Notes under the pieces: generated by a model | Told to the model about the DNA's origin: nothing | The model's input: only the letters and a program-made list of their open reading frames with translations | Database searches by the model: none | Source: Eutypa lata | Lineage: Eukaryota > Ascomycota > Sordariomycetes > Xylariales > Diatrypaceae | Length of the DNA: 64,000 nucleotides | Assembly (NCBI GenBank): GCA_022661535.1 | Contig: JAKULF010000007.1 | Coordinates: 3,720,001 to 3,784,000 of the forward strand | Reading direction: 5' to 3' | In this document: one piece after another, positions 33,206-45,434 of the stretch | How the letters are laid out: each line of letters starts with the position of its first letter | How positions within the stretch are numbered: the first letter of the stretch is position 1 | Made by a program: the position numbers and the translations under genes

Positions 33206-33861
33206 GGCAAGCTCGAAAGGGATAATGAGAATAAAACGAAAAGAAAGGTCTTTGTAGCGATCGTCTATGTCGCAAGTTCAGAGTCAAAGTTCATTGTTCC
33301 TCACAGGTTGTATTGGAAAATTTCAGATCTACTACTACGGGCGCTAGTCAAGGTACTGTCAAGGGCCCCCTGTTGCTGTCTAACTGTCTGCTTGTTAGCA
33401 ACCCCCACATAGGTACCTCAAGCTGTAAGACCTTCCATCTTATCGGAGGTTGTCTTATCGATTATCTTAGCATGTGCTACATGTAGTTAACGGTGCTACT
33501 ACTAAGCTAGTAAGTATCGACGTACCAAAGTTTAAGTGATCCAACGCGTAAATTTGAAATCCAATGCGCGTCTAGAGATTCACATAACGGCAGGACTGTG
33601 AATTGACTATAGACATTTTCATATTACCCAACATTACTTCCTATACAAAAGCTTCTTGATTTATACTCTTTAATGGTATGCGATCTCCCCTAGATATAAT
33701 ATTCATTGTCTCACACTGCTCTTCTATCCTAATACTGACTGCGACTCTAGATACCCCTTTGACCCCATGACGATATTCACGATCGTCTATGGTGTGAATT
33801 AGATATGATTTGACGTTTCGACTTTTTGCATAATACATAAGGAGGAACGATAATTTGCATA
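33206..33861. promoter_or_regulatory. Shared divergent promoter region of MRM1 and the Mit1-like gene
   Basis: 656 bp between two start codons on opposite strands, so both promoters must lie here. No clear TATA box on either side, as usual for housekeeping genes. A second promoter for the right-hand gene may lie inside its first intron. Confidence 0.5.
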
Positions 33862-36800
33862 ATGAATGGTATAGAAGCCTCAGTAGACGCAATGGATCTC
33901 GACCAAGATATCACCATGAGAGAGGCGCCCATGGCAATCGAGGCACCCATGGGGACGTCGGAGCAGTTGTTCGATCTATCTGAGCCAACAGCCCTCGCAG
34001 CGGCTCCAGACAGAACGATGCAAGATATAAACGGAAGCTATGATGTAGATCCTAGTAATGGGGATGGGGAGGTGCAACAGGTGGACGACGTGAACAACGA
34101 CGTGGACGACGTGGACGAACTCCAAGAAGATACGAGGCCTGAATTCCATCGACAGACGAGGGCAAAGTCTCGATTATATCCTATCGAGGTAGTTTTGGCT
34201 CCACCACCTGATCCGGAGACTTATGAGAAATTGTCTCCAAGCTTCATAGTCAATCGGGTTCTTGAAGAGATCCGCATAGGGAACCAGTCATGGTATAGCG
34301 TTGAGTATTCTGATGGGCGTATCGACCAGGTAGGTGTTTTTTGGTCTTTGGACTGTTTCTTTGAAAGTTTTTCTTTTATTACACCCCAATTACAACTGCA
34401 AGTGCTGTCCTGCAGGTGAAATTAGTACGTGATATTCAATGTATCATATGTACATACATCATGTATGTACCTACTTTAGAAAATGAAATACCCTGTCCAG
34501 CTCGTCGTCGTCGTCCCTCGTCCCTCGTCCCTCTGTTTTCCCCGACACAACACCACCGACACAACACCAATTGTCTCGACGAACTCCACGTTGATGAACT
34601 TCATCCCCAACACCACGAACAGGTTTGTTATATCGCGCCTGTTTGTGATTCCCTTGTGTCTTCTAGTAGTACTTTCTACCTTTGATATATCTGGTCAGTC
34701 AATTATAATTAAACCACCTTCCTGCGCGACAACCTTTCTTTCCTCTGAACAACCACATAATCAGTTGCACTCGCCTTTCCTTTCAAACCTTCACACCATC
34801 CTTATTTTATCCCAACGATTTACCACTAAACATTATATTCATACCTCCATCTACCTTCCCTCTTTTCATTCCGCCATCCCAATATCTCATCAGCTCTCCT
34901 TCAACTTTACAGCTTGTCAAGCCTCATCAACCCTATCAATCTCCCACCACATAGCAACCTATCTGCCACACTTCGAGACTATCGGTCAAAATGGTATGCT
35001 CTCTGCTGTGCTATTGGTTATATATGGCGTATCTCTTGAACCTATGTCACCCACTTGTGTTTCAATGGACTCATGGGGGTAGTTAGCCATCCTGCCCCTA
35101 CCTTAATAACACGAGTATACATTTCACTTTGCGTTTATGATGCATTCGACATCTGCTCTTTCACCAAGTGGCTGGATTCAGATCATTGATTTTTAAACGA
35201 AATAATAACCTAGCTTTTTACTAACTACTCATCAAAGGTTGCCTACGACGACTTGCTTGAGCAGGAGCGTGGACCTCAACAGGCACAGGCTTTCTGGGAG
35301 GACCCAAGATTCGCCAAGTGGGGCAAGCTCGACATGGGGAAACCTTCGAAGTTAGATCCTCGCCCTGAGGATAATTACTCTGAGGTGGACTCGATTGAAT
35401 CAGACTCTCCCCCTAGGGCTGTGCCGACAAGACGGAACCCTTCCCGTCAGGCTTCTGCGGATAACAAAGTATCAGCAAAGACGGGTTCCTTTGAATCCTC
35501 TGACGATGAAGATGATGGCGGCAATGTTTCCCGAAAGCGCAAGTCTAGGGCTACTTCTACCAGACAGACCCGCCAAACTAGATCTCGTGCTCAACCTTCC
35601 CGAAGCTACCATGGGGATTCTTCCTCTGCTGATGAGCTCTCACAACTCCCTCGCCAGGATGATGACGAAGATGACGATGACGGAGATGCCTACATGCCAG
35701 TCATCTCTGATGTGAAGCCTACTAAGAAGTCATCTGCTCGGAAAAGGAAGAGACCGGGGCGATTACCCCGAAAAAATGATCGCGGGTCATCTATTGAGTT
35801 TGAGCCCACCCGACGTTCTGGGCGGACGAACAGAACGTCAAAAAGCATGCGAGATCCGGAGCTTGATGATGAATACGAAATGGCCGATGAGAAAGCTACG
35901 ACTGCCCCGAAGTATGTAGCGATCAAAGAGACTTTCCGACACCTTCCCTCAAGTTCGGAATTCCGGAAATTTCACAATCACGCCTGTGATATATGCGGGA
36001 CTAGCAATGGGAGAAGTACTTTCGTCTATTGCCAGGGCTGCTCGAACACATATCACAAGCAGTGTATTGGTACTCGATCTCAACGAGATCATCGAGTCAC
36101 CAAAGTCGCTGCTGATGAGTTCGTCCTCCAGTGCAAATACTGCATTGGTTCTTACCAGAAGAAGGACAATCGCGCCCCTAACTATGCCGCATGTCAGGTC
36201 TGCAAAGGCAACGGTTTGTCTTGTGCCGAGTTTTCTCCTAGAAAAACCCCTAAGCAAGAAGAGAAAATCAGAATTGAGAACAACAATGAAGACCCCATCA
36301 CTGGTGTCAATCCAGACCTTATCAACAATGCTGATAATGTTCTCTTCCGGTGTTCTACTTGCAGGCGTGGTTATCATTTTGATCACCTTCCGCCCCTCGC
36401 AAAAACCCCAATTGTCACAGAGGATATCAAGCAAGATCGACTTGACGAGTACTCAACGACTGATTGGAAATGCAAGGATTGCCTGAATGCTCAATGGACA
36501 ATACACGCCCTCGTGGCTTGGAGACCCATCAACCAAGGCGACTACTCCAAAAATTGGACCTGCCTCGACTACGACGAAGACTCTGTTGAGTACTTAGTTA
36601 AGTGGGATGCAAAATCGCACTTTCATGATGACTGGATGCCCGGTTCTTGGGTCTTTGGCGTGGCTCACCCAGCTATGCGTAAGTCATTCTACAAGCGAAA
36701 GGAGAACGATCTGGCAAAGATGAATGCGAAGCAGGCAATGCAAGAAGAGTGGTTGTTACACGATGTGTTGTTTGAGGTTACCTATCGCCGGAAGCCTAAG

Positions 36801-39800
36801 AATCCCGGTGAGCTTACCCGAGAACAGGAGTTGAGCCGCATTCACGATATCAGCTCCGCCTACGTCAAATTCCAAGGCCTTGGCTACGATGAGGCTGTTT
36901 GGGATGAACCCCCGCCTCGCGATGGCGATTGGGGCAATGAACCGTGGAAGGCCTTTCGTGCTGCGTATGAGGAATATGTGAACGGCCAGTTTTTCCCAAC
37001 CGTTTCTGATCATAAGATGAAAGAACGAATCACGCAATACCGAAGCCTGGATTTCTCCAAGGAGTGTGAACTCAAACAACAGCCTTTAACCCTCCAGCGC
37101 GGTAAGCTGATGGAGTATCAGATGGAAGGTGTGAACTGGCTTCTCTACAATTTCCATCAGCAACAGAATGTTATACTTGCAGATGAGATGGGACTTGGGA
37201 AAACAGTTCAAATCGTAGCATTCATCACGGCTCTTGTTCATGACAAGCCAAACTGCTGGCCTTTCCTAATCGTCGTTCCTAACTCGACATGCCCTAACTG
37301 GCGACGGGAGCTCAAGCAATGGGCGCCTGACCTTCGAGTCGTCGCGTACCATGGTGGAAAAGCAGCACAAGATCTCGCCTATCGCTATGAGCTTTACCCC
37401 GACGGCCCGAAGGGCGGAATGAAAGCCCATGTCGTCATCATGTCATATGAGGCTGCCACTAATGCTGGGAATACCTTTAAATCAGTCAAATGGACTGGTT
37501 TGATTGTTGACGAGGGGCAGAGATTAAAGAACGAGGACGGCCTTCTCTACAAAGCACTTTGGGACATGAAGATCCCTTGCAGGATTCTGTTGACCGGTAA
37601 GTAGTGAGGATACAGAATTTTGGGTAACCACTAACATGGAGTAGGCACACCCCTTCAAAATAACAAGAGGGAGCTTTTTAATCTTCTCCAATTCATCGAT
37701 CCTACACACAATGCCGAGGAGCTTGATATAAAGTATCTTGAATTGACTAAAGAGAACCTTCCGGAGCTCCACGACCTCATCCGGCCTTACTTTCTAAGGC
37801 GTACGAAGGCACAAGTCCTCAAATTCCTCCCACCCATGGGCCAAATCATTCTCCCTGTCACCATGACGATTCTTCAAGAAAGACTTTGCAGGGGCATTAT
37901 GTCTCGCAATAGTGAGCTTATCAAAACCGTTTTGTCGAATCGCAAACTCAAGTCATCCAAAAGAGGCGGTCTCAACAACATCCTGTCGGACCTACGTCAA
38001 TGTCTCTGTCACCCGTTCTGCTTCGATCCTAGGGTCGAGGATAGAACATTGACTCAAGCGGATATGCACGCCACCTTAGTATCGGCCTCTGCGAAGTTGA
38101 TGCTACTGAACATCATGCTACCAAAGTTGCACGAACGGGGTCACCGTGTCCTGATCTTCAGCCAGTATCTCAGGAGTTTGGACATCCTTGAGGACCTTTT
38201 ATCTAACATTGGCCTTCAGCACGCGCGTATCGATGGGAATATGTCTGGTCAAACTAAACAGAAGCGCATCGATGCGTTCAATGCCCCCGACTCACCTTTA
38301 TTTGCAATGCTTCTATCCACTCGTGCAGGCGGCGTAGGTATCAATCTTGCAACTGCGGATACTGTTATCATCTGTGACCCTGATTTCAACCCACACCAAG
38401 ACATTCAAGCCCTTTCACGAGCACATCGAATTGGTCAGAAGAACAAGGTTCTATGTTTTCAGCTTACTACCAAGAGCAGTGTCGAAGAGAAAATCATGCA
38501 GATCGGCCGGAAGAAGATGGCTCTTGATCACGCCCTCATCGAGAGTATGGATGCGGCCGATGATACGGGTGGAGACGTCGCATCAGCCCTGAAGCATGCG
38601 GCACAAGCACTTTTTGGTGATAATGCCAAAGAGAAGATTACTTATGATGACGCAGCAGTGGATAAGCTACTAGACCGAAGCGAGGTTGAATCCACGAACC
38701 CTGGGGATGAAGAATTCACAGAAAACCAATTCTCCTTTGCTCGTGTCTGGGCAAACGATGATCTAGTCGATAACGCCGATGCCGATGCCGATAACACTGA
38801 GCCCGTGAGCACTAGTGTCTGGGAGAATATCCTCAAGCAGAGAGAATTAGAACATAAGAAGGAGCTTGCGGCCGAGAAACGGGAATACGGTCGTGGTGCT
38901 CGACGAAGGGGGACACAAGTAAGCAAAAAAAAAAAAAAAAAGGAAAAAAAAATGTACTACGAACTGATCTTCGATTGCTAACAATTCCTAGGGTGTTGTC
39001 TACGACGGCCATGTAGGTTTCATTGAAGGCGTTGATAACATAGACGACCATCACAGCATCCTAACAGCAGAACAGCAACCGCAAGGGCCCGATAGTGCCG
39101 GCTCCGACATTGAAATGGGTGACGAGCTCTACATCGATAATGTCGAGGTCGAACCGGATGAGGACTACGAGAGCGATGGTTTTCAAGACCCTGCTACGCT
39201 GGCGCGGTCTAGACAGAAGGGTCCCAAAGGTACGAAGCGCCCTGCTCCTAAGCCCAGCACGCCTGGCCGCTCCAGAAAGAGAGTGAAGACGGTTAACACC
39301 CCGTCAAGCAACAGCAAGCGACCAGTTGCCGGGGGCAAGTGCTCCATTGGTGAACAATATCCCACTACCGATGGCCAGCCTACCGTCGACCAGCCTGCCG
39401 TCGACCAGCCTACCAATGGCTACCCTTCCAACGCCCCACCCGCAATTGCCCCATCTCCCACCGAGCCAACCCAGAAAACGGGGGAGACCTCGTCTGAACA
39501 AGCCGCCCCCGACGGCGACTCAGCCACCTTTGCCAATCACACAGTTGAGGGTGCCACCACCGAAAATGCCACGAACGACGGGCCAGCCACCGTTATCGGC
39601 CAACCAATCGAGAGTGCCGCCCCCGGCAATGGGTCAACCGAGAGCAGCTCCACCACCAACAGCAGTGGAGGTCTTGCCGTACTCGATACCCAGCCAACCC
39701 CGTCCGAACGCCAATCCTAGCTTTGTAGTATCGCTACTAGGATGTCAACCCCCTCAACTTACTGACAACCGAAATCCTCTAATACCCCCTCAAGTTGCCC

Positions 39801-40108
39801 CTGTTCCCCCTTCCCCAAATGCACTGAAACTGCAAAATCGCTTACCTCCACAGTCAACAACTCAATCAAAATTGACAGCCCACGTCGTCTCTAAAGGGGC
39901 AGTTGGTGGAATAAGCTCATGTCCGATATGTCAAAAAGAACATTCTGGAGGTCAGAGTTGCGTGGATACCAACTCTGAAATCTCTTTGCGCATTGCTCTC
40001 GACACGCTTAGAACTTCTTCCGGTGATGAAGAAGATCTTCGCAGAACAAGAGAACTTTTGACCAATAGGTTACGAGAACTCAGAAGCCAAAACTCACAGA
40101 ATTGGTGA
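33862..40108 (+). CDS. mit1: Mit1/CHD3-like SNF2 chromatin remodeller
   Basis: Exons 33862-34329, 35238-37596, 37645-38918 and 38992 onward; introns GT-AG. A chromodomain-like segment (about 103-160, VEYSDGRIDQ joined to VAYDDLLEQE) is followed by an acidic/basic linker, a PHD-type Cys region starting HACDICG (about 404), further CxxC pairs, chromo-like stretches, and the SNF2 motor: DEMGLGKT (about 805-812), DEGQ in place of DEAH (about 914), helicase C with LIFSQYL and SRAHRIGQ (about 1200). This is the plan of Mit1, the remodeller of the SHREC heterochromatin-silencing complex (family knowledge). From 38992 one frame ends at 39720 (1609 aa in total); a second frame, open 39287-40108, carries an AT-hook KRGRPR (about 39478) and a C-terminal CPICQKEHSGGQSC finger expected in this family. 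So the true C-terminus probably uses the second frame, by an unseen intron or a frameshift. Confidence 0.85.
34900..34993 (+). promoter_or_regulatory. Possible internal leader and alternative start codon of the Mit1-like gene
   Basis: Inside the first intron (34330-35237) lies a CA/TC-rich tract typical of fungal leaders, ending TCAAA-ATG (ATG at 34991) directly followed by the donor GTATGC. Splicing from there to 35238 gives M joined in frame to VAYDDLLEQE. A transcript starting here would encode the protein without its first 156 residues. Confidence 0.45.
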
Positions 40109-40540
40109 TTTAAGTTTTCATCTCACAGGTTTTCTACGTTCATCTCACGTGGACTTGGGAGATATTTGGGCTCATCTCACATTAGGCCTCTTAGGCAGGG
40201 ATGGGCCTTTTTTGCTTTAGCTTCCAGAATTGACACCCATGAAGTTTTCCATAGAGCTTCTTCTGAAGTTTTTTTCCCTCTGCTGACCGGTGGTTTGCAA
40301 CGGGTTTGCGCATGATTTGATTGCTCTCCGGCATTCATGATATGCAAATGCTTCTACGCAATTATTTGGCATCAGGGAATAGATAGATAGAGATAGGAAC
40401 ATCAATGCTCTACCAAAACAGAGAGCACATTTGCTCTTAACTATTCTTTATTTCTTTTATTTTTCATGCAGTGATGGACGGACGAGACATGTTTCTTTCT
40501 TCATTATGCGCCCACCAACTGCAAATATAGGCAGGCAAGC

Positions 40541-40568
40541 AGGCAGGCAGGCAGGCAGGCAGGCAGGC
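40541..40568 (+). repeat. AGGC tetranucleotide microsatellite, seven units
   Basis: Seven perfect AGGC units, preceded by a degenerate GCAGGCA. Confidence 0.85.
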
Positions 40569-41043
40569 GTTTGTCACGTGGGAAACACAAAACTAATCCT
40601 GCAGGTAACCGACAAGATGCGTCTAACCTTATTTGAGGTTGCGCAGCAAACGGTCGTGATGGCAACTATGCTTCTTTTGTGCATGTATGTGTTGTGCGCG
40701 GTATATGTGTATGTGTGCATGTGTGTATGCTTGTGCAGAAAAAGATTGCTCGACATTAGAGAGAGAGGATGGCCTCCAGCTCTTGTTGTCATTAAATAAA
40801 GACGTCCCTTCCGTCTTCATCGATATCTGATCGGGATTTAGTTTTTTCTTTCTTTTTTTCACTTTCCATCTCATCTTTGTAATATGTACCTCCTTTTTGT
40901 AACTAAAAACTACACTTTTACCTACCATTCCACCGACAACCCCGAACTTGGACAGTAGTTGTTGTTGTAGTTAGTTATTATTACTATTATCATTAATATT
41001 GGACCGAGGCAGTATCCACGACAGGACAGTAAAAATCCGGACG

Positions 41044-41062
41044 GCGGTATAAAATAAACCGC
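41044..41062 (+). promoter_or_regulatory. TATA box framed by a 5-bp inverted repeat
   Basis: TATAAAATAA (41048-41057) sits between GCGGT (41044-41048) and ACCGC (41058-41062), about 240 bp upstream of the ATG at 41291. It is the likely core promoter of the CCCH gene. Confidence 0.5.
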
Positions 41063-41290
41063 GGTGTCCGTTCCATCATCGACCGACCGCTCTCTCTCTC
41101 TCTCTCCGTTTGCTTGCTGCCACTGCTGCTGCTACTTTATGCTGCTGCTGCTGCTTTCTTTTTCTTAGGTGTCAACTGATTGGGCGGTCTCCATCGCACG
41201 GTGTCCTATTATTTTTTGCTCTCTTTCTTTCCTCCTCCTCTCTCTCCCTGTTGTTTTGTTTCCGCCTCGTCTATTCATTCGTTGTTGACT

Positions 41291-44200
41291 ATGGACATTT
41301 CGTCTGTGTCTTCTTCTCCCTCCTCATCTTCTTCATCTTCCCCTCCCCTTGATCGTGGCGTCTCTACTACTGCTGTTGCTGCTAGTACTACTATTACTAC
41401 TGCTGCTCCTGCTGCAGCAAATTTCCCCTCTACCTTGTCTTACTCCTCAGGGGCCCCTTCCTGCCCTCCCATGCGGAGCACCTCTACAGATTATACCGCC
41501 TCTTCATCTCCTGCAGCTTCTGCGTCGGCATCTGCCGTTGGTGTTGTTGGCGTTGGTGCTGGTTACCGGGCGACCGCTACTTCTGTGTCTTCTTCTCCCG
41601 ACCACTCCAACGAGAGCAACAGCAACAACGACTCCTTTTCCTCCTCTCCTACCGTAGTCGCTTCTTGTGATTCTTCTTCTTCTTCTTCATCATCTTCTCC
41701 TTCTACTTCACCATCTTCGCCCTCTTTATCTCTATCTACATCAGCTGCTACTTCCTCCTCTCCTCCGCGCCTGGAGCTTCGTCTCGATACGAATATAAAG
41801 TACACGCCCAACACGCTTCTTGATCCGCAAACTAACGACGACGACGACGAAAGCGAACACGGACACGGAGGCCTTGATATCAACCGCTCTACCGTCGACT
41901 GCTCACAAACGCAGACTCGACTAGTACCGCCACCAAAGATCACGACCGAGCGTTCCTCATCTATGGTGGTCATGGACCGCAACCCTAACACGAATCTCAA
42001 CCCCTTCCAGTCCGTCAACGAACGCCGCAACAAGATGGTGCCTATCTCGGGGGACCGCCATCACCAGCAGCAGCAACAGCAACAGCACCACCTGCACCAA
42101 TACCACGGGGTCGTCGTACCTGCCTCCTCGACCGCCCCTGCTCCTACCCCTGTTTCGATGACTCACTTTCAGTTCCAGCTTCCTCCTCCTCCTGGTCTTG
42201 GTCCCCAGAATCAGCACAATGATAACAATATCCTCCTCATGAGCTCTTCTAGTGGCGGCGGTGGTGTTGGTTCTGGTGGTAATGGAGGTGGAGGTGTCGT
42301 TGATGTGCCGGGCGCTCCTCCCTCCCCTGCTACTACCTCCCGCGGCCTCGCCTCGTCGAATTGGCGTACTGGTCCTGCTGTTGATGAGAATAATATCATG
42401 GGGATGTCTTCTTCTTCTTCTCGCGGTGGTGCAAACAACAATAACAACAACAACAATGGTAGTGGAACTGGAGCTGGAAGTGGTGGAAACGCTGCCGCCG
42501 CTCCTAGCACCGCAGAAGGTCTAGGTAACAGCAGTACTCTCTACAATCCCTTCGACCCAATGGGAATGTCATCAATGCCGATGTCAATGCCAAACAGCGG
42601 TGGCAGTGGCGGCTCGCGTGGAGCCCCTGTATTTCCGGCTTCCACTCCTAATTCTTCTTCTGGTATGAATGTTCCCGCTACTGCTGCTACCACAGGTTTA
42701 ACCGCAGGAACGGCTGTTGGTGGTGGTACTGGCGGTGGTAGCTCTTTCTTCACCGATGCCCACCTCGACTGCAGCTATGCCTACTGCTACGATCGCGGCA
42801 ACGGCCAGTTCACGCGCCTCGTGCCCGCCGATATGCTGCCTCCTCTGCGCGACATCCCCGCCGTTCAGGTCGGCTGCGCCGGTATGTTGGTGCTTCCGCT
42901 GCCGAGGGCCATGCCGCCGGGTTCGGGTGCGGGAAGAGCGATGGGCGGTAATAATGCTGGCGAGTCTATTGGTGGTGGTGGTAGTAGTAGTGGTTTTAGG
43001 GTGAGTTCATGTTCTTCTGTCTCTTTTTTTTTCTCCTATTTCTTACTCTTTTTCATTCCCCCTTCTCCTTCCCCTTCTTCTCCTTATTTTCACTATAGAT
43101 GACTGTGGCCGTGGTATTTCTTGTCTTTTGTTTCAAAACTGGAAGTGGAAAGGGGGCGAGCAGGAGCAATAGAGAAAAAAGGGGGGCGGTTGGACAGTAG
43201 GATACGAATGGCAAACGCGAGAACTGATTCGTATTAGTTTCTGCAGAGCCCGCCTGCGACCCCTAGCTCGCCTTCTGATACTATCCAGGTGAGCCATGTC
43301 AAGCTATCGCTAGGTCTTGTGTGACTTCCAGGGCCTGTGGTTTCGTATATATAGGGGCCCCCTCTGAGGGTCCTTGAGCCACAAACCCCGAGAACAAACA
43401 AACAAACAAACGCTACCAAGCATCATGAGCTTTCAATTCTCTTGATATGATATGGATAATCTTTCTTGAACTAACCTCTTGCACGATTATTCCGTCTCTT
43501 GCTAACTACATCTGTGTATAGTCTCGAATCGACAACATCGTTGCCTCGACGCCCCCCACGCCAACCCATCACACTCACCCACATCATCATCACGCCTCAG
43601 TTTCGTCTTCTAACACTAATACTAATACCACCGTCGGCAATACGGCTTCGAACCCATTATCGGCATCGACATCGCAGCAGCAGCAGCAACAACAACACCA
43701 CGGGCTACCACCACCGCCTCCACCTCATCATCACCAACACCATCACTCCACCCCGACTCAGCATGCACACCAACACCCTGGTGCCCCTCCTTCTCACCAG
43801 CAGCACCAGCAGCATCAACACGCGCACTCTCATCACCACCAAACCCACCATCAGCAACCACAGCAGCAACAACAACAACAACAGCAACAGCAACCCCAAC
43901 GCCGTCCCAAAATCTACTGCGACAAATGGGTCCACGAGGGCGTCTGCGCCTTCACGCAGCAAGGGTGCAAGTACAAGCACGAGATGCCGTTCGACAAGGT
44001 GACGCAGCACCAGCTGGGATTGTTCCACGGCTTCCCCGCTTGGTGGAAGAAGCACCAGGCCGAGCTCGCTAGGCAGCGCGATGTCGTCCCTTCTTCTATG
44101 TTGTCTCCCCAGCCGTCTCAGCCTCCGACGCCGACTCAATCGCAATCACATATGCAGGGATTGGAGAGCGCTGGTGGTGGCGGCGGCGGGGATGATGAGG

Positions 44201-45434
44201 GTCTGAGAATGAGTGGTGGTGCTGGTAGTGGTGGTGGTCCGGATCGGTTTTTGACTCGTGGTGGTGGAGGAAATGGTGGTGGTGTAGGCTTGGGTATGGG
44301 TCCCGGTGTGGGACTAGGCGTTGGTATGAGAAGCAGTGGCAGAGATACTCTACGAGGAGATACCTCTATAGTAGGAGATACTGGCGGCGGTGGCAGCAGT
44401 GGAGGAGGCGGCGGTGGTATGAGTTCTAGTCGACATGCTCCCCAGCCTACAACGACGAGTTTCGCGTGGCGCCGAGCTCCTACTACCCTTTCTCCTCCTA
44501 CTAGTATGGGTGGTGGCGGTGTTGGCAGCGTTGGCCTTGGTATGAGTGAACACCATCATCACCACCACCGGCACCATAGTCCTGGCGAGCCGCAGATGGG
44601 CGGTATGTCTGTTGGCGGTGGCGGCAGTGGTATGAAATCCTCTTCTTCTTCTCGCGGAGATACAGCTCTCGGTGGTAGCAGCATGCAGCAGCGAGGTGTT
44701 GTTGGTGTTGGTTCAGGCGTCGGCGTCAGAAACCAGAATCCTATAGGTATGTTTGTTCCTGTTTCTCTCAGTCCTAGTAATGGCCCATTTCCATATACCC
44801 ACAATGTATCTCCTCTTCGACGTCCTCCTCGTATACATCCTTATCATCCCATCTACGCCATGTCGCCACCTCCCCAATATAGCGGTGCTCCTCCTCCCAT
44901 TGTCACGTCACCAGTACCCGCAATCCCTTATCGTCGCCGTCATCGCCATCTGCCCCTATCCAACAATCTACCACCATACCCCCATGATCTGATAACTAAT
45001 TCTCACCTCTCCTTTTCTCAACACCAACAGTTTCCTACGGATCCTCGCCCTTTGGTCCCATCGCGCCTCCCGCCCGAGCACCTACCACAGCGGGTCCGTC
45101 TACTTCAACTCCTACGACTGCACCGTCGACGAAGACTCCTGCGAAGAGCGGTAGCGGCGGCGGCGGCGGAACAGGAATCGGATCAGCCACCTCGTCTACT
45201 TCAGCCGCGGCCGGCGACGCAAATGTACCATCCAAGACCGCCTCGGGATCCTCGTCGATCCCCACTGCGAATCCGTACGCTTCGCTAGAGACTCTCAGCG
45301 AGGATGATGACGATGGCGACAATGGCAAGGGTGACAATGGCAAGGGTGACACCATCAATAGTAGAAGCAGCAGCAGCAGCAACGCCAAGAATGGCAAGAA
45401 GGGTGCGAAGAACACTTCTTCCGCCGCTACTTGA
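41291..45434 (+). CDS. Large low-complexity protein with one CCCH zinc finger
   Basis: Exons 41291-43000, 43247-43288, 43522-44746 and 45031-45434 give 1126 aa; all junctions are GT-AG and in frame. The second exon is only 42 nt (SPPATPSSPSDTIQ). The single zinc finger lies at about 717-737: C-x8-C-x6-C-x3-H in YCDKWVHEGVC and GCKYKHEMPFDK, with the conserved follow-on LGLFHGFPAWWKKH. This finger type is found in a conserved family of fungal proteins and probably binds RNA (family knowledge plus inference). A second constrained block, DAHLDCSYAYCYDRGNGQFT, is encoded near 42760. The rest is Ser, Gly, His and Gln tracts, including His-rich runs before the finger and a Gly-rich region after it. 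Start chosen at the ATG of MDISSVSSSPSS; upstream in-frame codons lie in the leader. Confidence 0.85.

Larger units (their letters stand above)
40109..41290. other. Promoter and leader region of the CCCH gene
   Basis: Holds an AGGC microsatellite (40541-40568), a TATA box (41048), a CT run (about 41091-41106) and CTG-rich DNA (41115-41160). Short open frames in both strands are unsupported. Confidence 0.5.

Noticed and set aside
34416..35082. Open frames of 89 and 199 aa in the first intron of the Mit1-like gene
   Set aside because: Composition is that of a leader/promoter (Ser/Thr/Leu from pyrimidine-rich DNA), and the exon 1 to exon 2 junction joins a chromodomain-like segment in frame.
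41563..44145. Alternative frames in the CCCH gene (Leu-, Glu- and Arg-rich)
   Set aside because: Products of CAG/CTC-type triplet repeats; none carries a domain, whereas the chosen frame carries the zinc finger and splices consistently.
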